Notes under the pieces: model-generated | What the model was told of the DNA's origin: nothing | Database searches by the model: none | What the model saw: the letters and a program-made list of their open reading frames with translations, nothing else | Made by a program: the position numbers and the translations under genes | Shown: positions 12,723-23,372 of the stretch, one piece after another | How positions within the stretch are numbered: the first letter of the stretch is position 1 | Layout: every line of letters begins with the position of its first letter | Assembly (NCBI GenBank): GCA_013399115.1 | Contig: VXAA01003138.1 | Location: forward strand, 206,139-270,138 | Length of the DNA stretch: 64,000 nucleotides | Source of the DNA: Anseranas semipalmata | Taxonomy: Eukaryota; Chordata; Aves; Anseriformes; Anseranatidae | Direction: 5' to 3'

Positions 12723-13147
12723 TGGATTTTGAAATCTTGGTTGTTTTAAAAATTTCTTCACTAAAGAAATAAAAAGAACTTTTTTCACTTTTATTCCAGA
12801 AAACCAAATTCTACTAATTGGATTTTCATTACTGCATTATTTGCATCACTGGAAGGCTATAGTGAGGAAGAAATTGTTAGAACAATAAACATCTGCTCCA
12901 GAGGTGTAAACAGTGCTTATGCAGTTAAGGTTTTGAATTTTACAGCCAGGAAGTTTAGAACCTCTGACATAGAAATGTAACACCTTTTACATGCTGATTT
13001 CATCTTTCACATCTTTCAAGTCAGATCTGTGACTGCAGTCTCAACTCTAAGCTATGTTATTGAGTGAGCATTAAGGAAACACTAAGATACTTTGGTCTAT
13101 GAAATTTTAAAGAAGAGAAAAGGTGGTAGGTAATCTTTTTTTCTTTC

Positions 13148-13168
13148 TTTTTTTTTTTTTTTTTTTTT
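13148..13168. repeat. Poly-T at gap edge
   Basis: A run of 21 T just before the large assembly gap. T is also the first sequence on the far side (13610-13614), so a longer T-rich tract probably caused the assembly break. Confidence 0.9.
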
Positions 13169-13171
13169 CCC

Positions 13172-13609
13172 NNNNNNNNNNNNNNNNNNNNNNNNNNNNN
13201 NNNNNNNNNNNNNNNNNNNNNNNNNNNNNNNNNNNNNNNNNNNNNNNNNNNNNNNNNNNNNNNNNNNNNNNNNNNNNNNNNNNNNNNNNNNNNNNNNNNN
13301 NNNNNNNNNNNNNNNNNNNNNNNNNNNNNNNNNNNNNNNNNNNNNNNNNNNNNNNNNNNNNNNNNNNNNNNNNNNNNNNNNNNNNNNNNNNNNNNNNNNN
13401 NNNNNNNNNNNNNNNNNNNNNNNNNNNNNNNNNNNNNNNNNNNNNNNNNNNNNNNNNNNNNNNNNNNNNNNNNNNNNNNNNNNNNNNNNNNNNNNNNNNN
13501 NNNNNNNNNNNNNNNNNNNNNNNNNNNNNNNNNNNNNNNNNNNNNNNNNNNNNNNNNNNNNNNNNNNNNNNNNNNNNNNNNNNNNNNNNNNNNNNNNNNN
13601 NNNNNNNNN
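13172..13609. other. Assembly gap (438 N)
   Basis: 438 consecutive Ns. Any open frame drawn across it is meaningless. It is bounded by pyrimidine sequence on the left and TTTTT on the right. Confidence 1.
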
Positions 13610-14026
13610 TTTTTAATCGGAGTAAGTAGGAAGGAAATTATTTAACCTTTAAGCCTTGTGTCATCGTCTGTTTTTTTCTAAATGCATCTGCCTCTTCATC
13701 TTTGACTGAAGGTCACTAGCTTGCATCTATCAGGAATAAAAGCAAAGGATAAAAAAGTCCCTCCACAGGCAAAAGAAAATCTTTGCAGTTTATGAACTGT
13801 GGTTCTCTGTTGTTCTGGTAACATGGCACATAAAGAAATCTAAATTGTTTTAGAAAGTTTTTAATGTAGGTACTCTCAGACTTATGACAAAGAGAGTTTC
13901 CCCGTTTTGGGAGCAGAGGCAATGTACGGACTTAAAGTCATGGTTGTACATGCCCAGTGGATTGACACCTTCTGGAAAAGGATATTTGGTACCATGAACG
14001 AATGCAAAGGATTTAAGTGTGTGTTC

Positions 14027-14049
14027 TATACACCCTTTGGGGGTGTATA
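14027..14049. repeat. Perfect 9-bp inverted repeat
   Basis: Arms TATACACCC and GGGTGTATA are exact reverse complements around the 5-base loop TTTGG. It is short enough to occur by chance in 64 kb, but it is a clean hairpin. Confidence 0.8.
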
Positions 14050-14390
14050 ATGTCCTGCAATCTCCTACAGGCTTAATTTCCTCTCTTCTCTCCCCCTCCC
14101 AAACTATGCACAGAAACATCTAATAAACTGTCCTAATAACACGTATAGTGTAACCAGGACATGTGGATGACACCAAAACAGCATTAAGAATCTTCTGTGT
14201 TGATGCTTAGTACGTGGACTTGACTTTTCAGAAGCAATGACCTCAGCCTCACTCCTCAACTCTTCCCTTCTTTACAGTCCAAGCCATTGAGTCAAAATTG
14301 CCAGGACTTAAATGCCAAACTAATCTAATTTAGTAGTTTTAGCAATAGTTGGGTCATGTTCTGAATGCTCTGCTTTGCTTCCTTTAATGG

Positions 14391-14406
14391 AAAAAAAAAA
14401 AAAAAA
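14391..14406. repeat. Poly-A (16)
   Basis: A homopolymer run of 16 A followed by A-rich sequence. No AATAAA is seen just upstream, so it is probably a simple repeat. Confidence 0.9.
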
Positions 14407-17400
14407 GAAAAACAACAACACAAGGCAAAAATATATAAAAAGTGAGGCTGCCAGAGCTCTGTAGTGTGCTTATTATCCAAGTGAGATTTGTTTACCAACT
14501 TTATTCTTTACATAGAGTACAGCTAAGCCTTTCTCCCTAACTTGTTTGTAATACCATCACTTTACCCAGGCTAAAGGCTACAAACTTTGCCTTTCTTCCA
14601 GCCAAAAGGGCAAATGTTAATTAATAATATGTCACAACTCCCAGCACCCAGCTACATTTTCAACCAAATGTTTTATTCATTTAAAGTGCTATGGTAATCT
14701 TCACATAGCATGTCAATACAAAGCCTGGGTATTGGTATATGCATTTTCATGGAAGAATTAACTAAAAAACAGCAAGACAAAAACATGGGTGAGTAGTCTA
14801 GTTTATTTTTTAGACTTTATTCTCCTCTGAGCATCGAGTAGATAAGAACTCTAGTAGAAAATGATGTGAACCTCCCTAGCTAAGTGAGATTCTCATCCAC
14901 TGAGTTCTTTTTTTCATATCCCTTATTGTACAGGTCACTAAACCACCAATACCTGGTAGAGGGTAAGGAGGTATTTCCTACTGAAAATTTCTTGTATGAT
15001 TGTCTACCAGAAAGCTTCATACACCTGTTTCTTTGTATCTGCCTTTGTCCAGTGTCACACAGTGGATATTGATCTAAACCAGCATACTAACATTTGCCCC
15101 CATGTAAAGAACATATGACCATAAAAAAGATGAGGTGGCATTTGAATGCCCGTGTTCTCTCATACATACATCCACACTAATATTATCTGGATTCTCTAAA
15201 CTTTCAGACTTTTTAAGGTTTTCTATGACTACTTTGTGTGACATTTCAAAAGAAGGATTATAGTCATCTTTAATTTGTCTTATTTCCAATCTCATCACAT
15301 TGTTTTAAGCCACTGTGAATGTTTCTGTGAACCAGAATCCTAAAAGCCCTGGATGTTTGGAGTTGATTGTGTGAGCTTAAGACATTTCTTTATCACAGAA
15401 GTTGAAAATGACAAAACAGCAAAAGCACACTGGTGTTTGGAGCTTGGTGAGCTTCCCTCTTCTTGCTATTTTCTACACAGATATTGGGATCCATCTGACC
15501 TAACGTTAAATGCCTACAATGGTCACACATTGGCTAGTTGCAAGACTCATTTTATACTCTGACAAAAAGCCTAAACACTTTCTTGAGAGTCATTTGTCTG
15601 ATCTGTCTTAAATATGTTAGTTATCAAAAAACATCTTACACCTTACAAGTTTCTACATCTGCTCTTTGACAATAAGGGAAGATTAAAGATGACAAAAATA
15701 AAATATCTACATTATAAAAGGAATCTTTACCAACAAGAACTATAGTCTAGGTTAGGCTCCCACAGGACTATGTTGGCTGCAGAAATATTTGCACCTAAAC
15801 TACAGATTACTGAAATCTAGAGGTATATTTTGATGTAAAAAAATATCCAAAGAGGTGTAATTCCATGCATCTGCACTTCTCGCATAGAGAAAGCCACTAC
15901 AGAGTGAGAACTGAGTTGCACCAGTTGACAGCAATGGCATCAGTGCCTGCCACCTCTGCAGTGGGCCATGCATGTTTCATTTAGCTGAGCGGAGAGAGCT
16001 CACTGGCCAAACAGCTGTTCCCCATCTTCTCTGGGGAAAAGGCAGTAGGCCAGATAGTTTTCTGCACATACTTTGAAGTAGTTTTACCACTGCTATTGGT
16101 ATACATACCGTAATTTGATTTAAACAATTTGTTCTTGCAAAGGGAACTGTAGCCAAATTATATGGAGTTGAGGAAAAACAAGACAATGTCATTATTTCCC
16201 ATTTGTTAGAATGAGGAATGGACCTGGATGTCCTCACACTTCAGCAAAACAATGATCTGTATCCATGCAACAGCTTTATGACAAACCCAAATTCTGTTAC
16301 AAGCAGTATAACTAACTACATGCCTAAAATCTCTCAGCTTTGGCGAGAATATGGATCTGATAACAAATTTGGCATTTTAGGATCATCTTTTACTAAAGGG
16401 AAGGCCTCAGTTTAGACTAGTCATGATTGCTGAAGCTCTGTTTTCCCTGCAGAAGAGGAAAAGAAATCCGAAATCCAGTAAAACTCAGGATAGATGACAT
16501 TGTTTAATTTCCACCACCCACAGATACTTCCTGAATTAAATAACAGGTCTGAAATCTATTTTCATCTTTGTATATCCCTGTCTGGCCCATGGGTATATTC
16601 ACTTTGACTCAGTTCCTAAAATCCATAAAATAGACAAAGATAAAATTATTCCTTTTTTTTTTTTTATGTTTAAATTATTGACTAGGGAAGCCACAAAGTG
16701 GAGGCAGGTAAGTTAGAGGGCAGCCAGACACTAAATGTAAATACATGTGAAATACTAGAAAATATTACATGAACATGCAATGGACTTTTGAATCTCTAGT
16801 TTGGGTTCCACTGAGGTTTTGTCTGGTCTCCAAATATACATTCATGTACTGCTTAAGCACATCTCCTGAGCCACAGGTCACAGAAGTAATCAATGTTTCT
16901 GAAGTTTTTTGGAGCTTAAAGCAAATAATATTGTAACAAACTGGAAAAGGGGGAGAAATAGGTATATATTTCTACTGAACCTGATGAAATTGCTGGCCAG
17001 AAAAAAAGTGTATTCAAGTGTATTTTATGCCAAAATAAAAAGCCCACAGCTTAAAATCACTAGCACTGGATCTACATCTGTCTGGCTAATTGTCTCAATA
17101 ATACCTAAATCACAGTCCCTAAGGATTTATCTAGAGTCCTACTAGCTATTCTTCCACAGTGACCAAAAATATGGGGGCTGGAAACCATTCTAAAAGCCAA
17201 ACTATTTAAAGACCATTACTTTTTCCACCAGTCTGGCCAAATCTCTGCTCAAAAAGAACTCTGAGCATAAACATCAAAAACAGCTCTTCTGGATGGGCTT
17301 ATAAACAATTACAACTCCAAACTACACATTAACCTCACTTACTGTGCCACTTAACTATTTCAAGCTATTATCAAGTACCAACATGCTTTATTTTTACTGC

Positions 17401-19379
17401 TGTATTATTCTGTGAATGCAATGTGCTGATTTTATTTGAGCTATTGTGATTGGAGGATAGAGAAAAAAACACTGACTTCTGAGTCAAATGACCATTCATG
17501 AATAACGCAGGTAGGCATTTGCCTCCTGCTTTTGTTTCTAAGTATTATTCTTCTCTTTCATCCTGTCTGTGTTTCTAAAACTGTTGCATAATATTTAGCT
17601 AGATGCAAATAAGAGCCTTTACAAATCCTGCTCAGTACAAAAGACTTTCTGTTATTGTTGTAAAAACTTTTTGCTGGTGAGATTTCCTGTTCTTGTGATA
17701 TCTCTCTGAAATGTAGAGTACATTCCAATATTTTAGAAATAAGTGTTGGATTGCCAATAAAATAAAATCTCGATAATTCTTAACTATCCCCTAAATATTT
17801 GAGGGAAATCTAATAAATATCTAGGAATGTCAGACCCTTGGCAATACAAACATATTAATCCAGAATAGTTTATAAAGAATGCAAACACTAAAAAAGCTAG
17901 CCTCTCTCTGGCTATCCAACTGTCATGAACCTATGCTAATATGTTGTCCCCATTTTCAACTTCAAATTCAATTCCCTGCCTATCATACAGTAAATATAAA
18001 CTAGACCTGTGTGTTTCCCTGTAGATATTGTTGAACTCTGTGCACACCAAAAACCAAAAAACTCTCTTCTTGTGGCAGATCTTGCATTGATATCCTCTAG
18101 TTATTAATAAGTACACTAGCCCTAAAAGAAAAGCACAAACCATGCCATCATACCAATTCATCATATAGATTTCCTGGCTGGTTATATTCAGCGTTTCTTT
18201 CTCTCTTTCTATTCTTAACACACTTCTCACCTTGAATTCACCTTTAGTCTCTGACCTAGAATTTTCAGTCATCATCTGTATTTTGTACCCTAGTAGGTGA
18301 CATTAAAATCTTTAAGAAAAATGTGTAGAACAATTGTGCTTTCAGTGTTAATCTGCTTTTAATGGAGTATTTGCTTTTAGCAGTCTGAAACAATCTCCTC
18401 AGCTTGATCTCCTTTTAATCTAATGCATCTGGAGAAATGGTGAAAACTTCATTCATTTGCTCTGTGAATGGATAAAGCAGTCCTTGCTCATCTTCTGTGT
18501 GTGTAAACTTTATTTATTTCAGTTCAACATTTTGGAAATTTGTAAGTTCTAAAATACATTTAACTGTTTGGGCAGTACTATTATCTGCCCAGTTTGTAAA
18601 GTTCCTTTTCTCACAACAACAGTACTGTTTCTGTCCACTTCCATGTGGCGGGTTTCTTCTTGGGCATTCTCTGAAATGGACCTTGTAGCTGTATGACTCA
18701 ATTCTATTCGTGGTAGATTTTTTATCAGTGTCAACCTTTTATTGCAATCCATTGAACTGTGTTTTAGTTGCCATTAGCTTTCTGGATCTTACCTGCATTT
18801 TTCTTGGCTCAGCTCAACAGAGTGCAATCAACTGTCACAGAACAGACTATTGCACACATAAACAGTTTTGTAAGAACAGAGTAATTTATAACTAGCTTAG
18901 TTAAGGACTGGCTTCTCCAGCTGTTCTGTATGCTGAAATCCCAAAACATTCACAGGAGTTTCTAAATAGCTAAAGAATCTGATGCTAAAATAACATGGGC
19001 AAAAATGACTTCTATTTAGCATGTGATTAGACATTTACTAGCTAAATAGAATGCCAAATGACTTCTGAAGATGCTTGGCTGGTGACACCCTTGATGATCA
19101 GGACTTGCCAATACATGACTAATGATCTAGTACAAACTGTGCTTGTCTAATTTTTCAGCTGTAATACTGTTTTTCCACATTCATTTTTTTTTCTATATTT
19201 ATTTACTTTTTATTTGAAGTTCTCTGGCAAACAGCTGTGCATAGCAGGATGCTGACTGCTTGGTTCTGCAGGAGTGATTTATAAAGGTATCATACAAAGG
19301 CATGAATCTCAGGACCCCTATTTAATTTTTACACAACTTGTTCTCAGACAGATTCTTATTATAGTTGTTGCATACCGTT

Positions 19380-19469
19380 AAAATATTTGACTGAAAATAT
19401 ATCCATGAATTTTATGTTGCTTCTAAAATATTTGACTGAAAGCATATTCATGAATTTTACCTTACTTCT
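19380..19469 (+). repeat. 45-bp tandem duplication, two copies
   Basis: Two head-to-tail copies (19380-19424 and 19425-19469) share AAAATATTTGACTGAAA and CATGAATTTTA with a few substitutions. Because 45 is a multiple of 3, an open frame over the region shows a 15-residue repeat, but nothing else suggests coding. Confidence 0.85.
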
Positions 19470-20167
19470 TCATACAAAGCATATCCTTAGTTACCTTAGA
19501 AGTATTCAAATACTTATAAATATGAATAAAAATGGTTGCTATTTTATCTCACTGACTCCACTATACTTGTGTTTTAAACAAGGTATTTCAATCGGTATCT
19601 CTTTACTTAAGTTAGTTGTGTGTTTAAATATCTTCCTGATGTATAGCTTGATTTTGTCCTTGTTACATGTATTGAAAAGTTAATTTGATTTTTAATCCAT
19701 AATAATTATTCTACTTTGACTGCCAACATATATGTTGGAGATAAAATAGTAATTATCATTTCTCTTCTCCACTTCATAATCAAAATTAGTGTCATCACTT
19801 TGGAATCATTTTCAAAGACATGTTGCGTTGAACTTGGATGCTTAACTATCAGCATAGTGGCAGTTACTTACAAGCGTTGTCATAGTTTTGAGTTGTGGTT
19901 TCACACAACTAAAAAAATCTACTATAAAAGATGTTTAGAAAATGACAAGATGGAGAAACAAACTAGAAAAAGGAAAATAAGAAAGAATGGGCCCTGAAAT
20001 TAACATTTATAAATACAATTCTCCTTTTAACTGTTTCTGTGTGGAAAGAGTACACTCTTTGTGTCCAGTACCCAGACTGATAAAATGAAGGGGTAAGCCG
20101 AGCACCTTGTTCTGCTAACCAGATTTCCTTAAGATGAAAGATCTTGGAAGAAGATAGGTATTGGCTC

Positions 20168-20252
20168 CTATATCTATACCTATATGTTTTATAGATATAG
20201 CATATAGATATATAGATTTTACATTTATATCCTATATCTATATGTTTTATGT
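20168..20252. repeat. TATATC/GATATA-rich imperfect repeat
   Basis: Direct repeats of CCTATATCTATA...TGTTTTAT at both ends flank inverted TAGATATAG sequence. The block can fold extensively. It appears to be a degenerated AT-rich satellite-like patch. Confidence 0.7.
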
Positions 20253-20509
20253 CCAAATGAAGGTGCTGTATAGATGTACCCCTTTGAGCTTGGAAACATT
20301 TTAGGTGTCCTGATGTTTTGTTCCCAACACATCCAGGTGCAGTTAGAGTCTATGAAACCAGACAAAATGCTCTTCTCAAGGGTTCCCCAGGACTAGAAGA
20401 GGGCAGATTTCCTCATTATTTCTCATTGTCCTACTGCCCAATTCACTGTGTATTGCAAAGTCTATTTTCACATTATTATCACACTCATAAGTACAGAAAA
20501 GATTGATAC

Positions 20510-20532
20510 ATATATATATATATATATATATA
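20510..20532. repeat. (AT)n microsatellite
   Basis: About 11 uninterrupted AT units. Confidence 0.95.
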
Positions 20533-21035
20533 TTTTGCTGTGGGTCAGGTGGATCAGGACTTTACCTTAGCTTTTTTAACCAGTATTAATTTCATTTATT
20601 TCCCTATATATTGTGGGATGGTAAGGCAGCAGTTTGGGTTTGGGTGTTTCTTTTCTGTTTGTAAATGAAAAATATCTTAAAAAATAACAAGCTATTTCTT
20701 TGAATCTGTTTTGGTCACTGTCTTCAAAAATAATAGGATTTCTTTTTCAGTGGCAGGTAAAAGTATCAAAACCTGGGTAAATAAAGGAAAAGTCTGTACA
20801 AATTTCCCCTATCCTGACAAACAAGAGATACACAAGTACTGCTTTCTTCCATTGCTAAACCCCTCTCCCCATAAATTTTGAAAAAATGCAGCTCCTCCAA
20901 AATGATACTTTTATAAAATTGCAGGACATCATTAAAATTTCTGGCTTGTTCTTGAATTTTTCCAATGTATTTTTGGCTCTAATTTTCCTTAGAATCATTT
21001 TAACCATTTGAAACAGTCCTTTCAAGCTGGCAAAG

Positions 21036-21054
21036 TAATAATAATAATAATAAT
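21036..21054. repeat. (TAA)n microsatellite
   Basis: About six TAA units, then a degraded end. Confidence 0.9.
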
Positions 21055-21756
21055 GATAAAAAATATATGGAGATTTCACTGAAATGAAAGGCACTTTCCA
21101 TCTTCCAAAACCTGTCTGTCAACACAGCAGAAATATGCAAAAAATGTGAGACAACAAGCCATATGTTTTTCTTTTCATGCATCTGGCAAAAATTTGATTT
21201 CTTTTGCCATGTTTCTCCTGTGATGAGAATTTACTTCACAAAACTGACGTTACATATTTCCTTGATTTTTTCCTTGCCTTTTTATTTGTCTAAATCTGCT
21301 GTTCCACACCATTGTTTTTTTTGTGTGTGTGTCCTGGTACATTTTCTCTTATATTCAGGTCATCATCAAATCTTACTGGTCATGACATTGCTAAAATTTC
21401 AGGAGAGTCTCTGATCCATCAGGAAATGTCCAAGGGCTGAAAACATCAGAAAAAATAAATAAATAAACACGGTATAATAAGATGGTTTATTAGTGACTGG
21501 AATAACCTAGGTATAGATCTTCAACATGTTGGGTATTTTAGAACATCTCACTGAAAGATATTTACTAGTTCAATCAAAAATTATACAAATGCTACAAAAA
21601 CATTGGATAAATTCTTTGGTTTATGGTGTGAGAGTTTCAAATGGATAATGACAGTGGTCTCTTCTGGTCTTGAAATCTAATAAAACATAATTTCTTCAAC
21701 AATCTTGCTGAAAAATTGGATCACGCCTTGATCTTCTTTGGCTTTCTTCTTTCTAG

Positions 21757-21783
21757 GAAAGAAGCCCTTTTCCCTTCTGAAAT
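21757..21783 (+). other. Candidate 27-nt microexon (weak)
   Basis: A long pyrimidine tract ending CTTTCTAG (AG at 21755-21756) precedes 27 nt, followed by GTAAGA at 21784. The length is a multiple of 3, as in neural microexons. Two of the three frames are open, for example one reading KEALFPSE. There is no similarity I recognise and no flanking exon is seen, so this may be a chance pseudo-exon. Confidence 0.12.
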
Positions 21784-22418
21784 GTAAGAGTCACTTTTTG
21801 ATTTACACAGTTCAGTAGTAATATATTCAGCCTCTCATTTGTTTCTTCTTTCATACCTGAAGTATCACATTCGTTTCTTAGTTTTCCTAGTTCTGAGTTC
21901 TCAAACTATACTCTGACATAGGATTTGTTTCACTGTACTCTATTCCAGCTTTTTCTTAGTGTTTTATTTCTGTCTTTTCCAAAATACCTTTAAGTTTTTT
22001 CCCATCTTCCTTTCTATGCTACAACATTTTCTTCCATGTTAATACTAATTCCTTTATCATGTATTTCAGTGACAAATTATGTTCTTCCCTGAATCCTCTT
22101 TAGCACAAAAATCACCAAAAAAAATTAAAACTGGTTAAAATTATTCCCTTATTCTTCAGAAGTCAGTATTCACATGACCAATTAAAGGGTAAAAATTTAT
22201 ATAATTTATATAATTAACATAATTTTTATAGAAAATTCCTTGAACAAAAATGTTTAATTGCCTGTAGTCTGGATAACATAAAGGGAAACAGGAATTTCAA
22301 GCAAAGAATTTTTCTTAGTCTTTATTACCTGAACAGGCTTTAAGAAACATCACCACCTATAAATACACAATAATGCTATTCAAAATGTAAATTATTATCC
22401 ATAGCTACACTTTATTAA

Positions 22419-22420
<2 letters not shown>

Positions 22421-22451
<31 letters not shown>
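22421..22451. repeat. (TAA)n microsatellite
   Basis: 31 bp of uninterrupted TAA units; a likely polymorphic marker. Confidence 0.95.
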
Positions 22452-22452
<1 letters not shown>

Positions 22453-23182
22453 TTTTCAAAATGGCTATATACCAAATAAACCATAAAATCTCCAGATAAT
22501 GGAACAAAAAGAAAAGAAAAAAATACATAATGAAACAAACCGTTTTTGTTGAGTAAAGTCACACCACATGTGGAGGGTGAACTATCTCATGAAGCGATTC
22601 TTTTCTGTTTCCACATCTTCTGTGTGTCATCTACCCATTTGTTCTACACAACAACAGCTCACAGTTTTGGCTTGCAAAACTGACTGCTATCTGGTGCAAT
22701 CCTGAGGGCTCAGCTCAAAAACAAAATCCTTTTATTTCACAGAATAACAACAAACAAAAGCTGGTATAATGTACTCAGTTTGGAGTTATAATAAGATGGT
22801 ATAAACTTACTGATTTCAAAGGTGTGCAAGTTTATGCCAGAAGAAAGAGTGTCTAATCATCAATAATGGAAATATAGTGATAAGTCCAAGAACATTATTC
22901 AGTAAATTTACTAATTTCTGATACAAGTCTGATGTAGGCAACTTAAATGCAAGCCTTCAGAACAATGCTTTGGTATATCTCAAACCTATATCCTTTGCAT
23001 CCCAAAGTTTCCTTTTGATATCATAAAGAGCTTAAGTAGCTAAAATCTGAAAAAAAATGCATCAAATACTCTTAATGTAATATACATTGACAATACTGAA
23101 AGAACAATCTGATGATTGCTATAAATAATCCCATCCTGATAATTCATACTGAAGTTGACTACTTTTTTCTTAACAACTCTTA

Positions 23183-23372
23183 GAATCATAGTGTCACAGA
23201 ATAGTTTGGGTTGGAAGGGACTTTAAAGATCATCTAGTCCAATCCCCCTGCCATGGGCAGGGACATATTTCAGTAGATCAATATGCTCAAAACCCCACCC
23301 AACCCGACTTTGAAACACTTCCAATGATGGGGACATCCACAGCTTCTCTGGGAAATCTGTTCCAGAGTACTG
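23183..23372 (-). mobile_element. CR1 LINE 3' end
   Basis: The plus strand starts with GAATCATAG...CACAGAATAG followed by TTTGGGTTGGAAGGGAC, the reverse complement of the classic CR1 3' terminus. The next block matches the CR1 3' untranslated region and the last codons of ORF2 (the CCATGGGCAGGG and CATCCACAG... parts). Similarity fades near 23372, where the copy is 5'-truncated. It lacks any reverse transcriptase domain and is inert. This is the only CR1 in the window on the minus strand. Confidence 0.93.

Larger units (their letters stand above)
6065..13139. other. AT-rich non-coding stretch
   Basis: No assignable gene. Small simple repeats and one 26-bp tandem duplication (8174-8216) are present. 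Slightly less AT-rich patches lie at about 7140-7570 (with paired TAATTA sites), 8890-9200 and 10300-10480 (with a cysteine-rich minus-strand frame); these are treated as leads in the findings. The remainder is featureless to the eye. Confidence 0.55.
13615..23182. other. AT-rich non-coding stretch
   Basis: No assignable gene or transposon. It contains simple repeats, two short tandem or palindromic structures, and one weak microexon-like segment (21757-21783). The longest open frame (17931-18275, minus strand, 114 codons with an ATG) has no relatives I recognise and is within chance expectation for AT-rich DNA. Confidence 0.55.

Noticed and set aside
13123..13629. 168-codon plus frame
   Set aside because: Almost entirely Ns from the assembly gap.
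17931..18275. 114-codon minus frame with a genuine ATG and one hydrophobic segment
   Set aside because: Not recognised. Frames of this length are expected a few times by chance in 64 kb of AT-rich DNA, and nothing around it suggests a promoter or poly-A site.
18523..18541. 19-nt segment between TTTATTTCAG and GTAAGT
   Set aside because: Too short, and no frame or context supports it.
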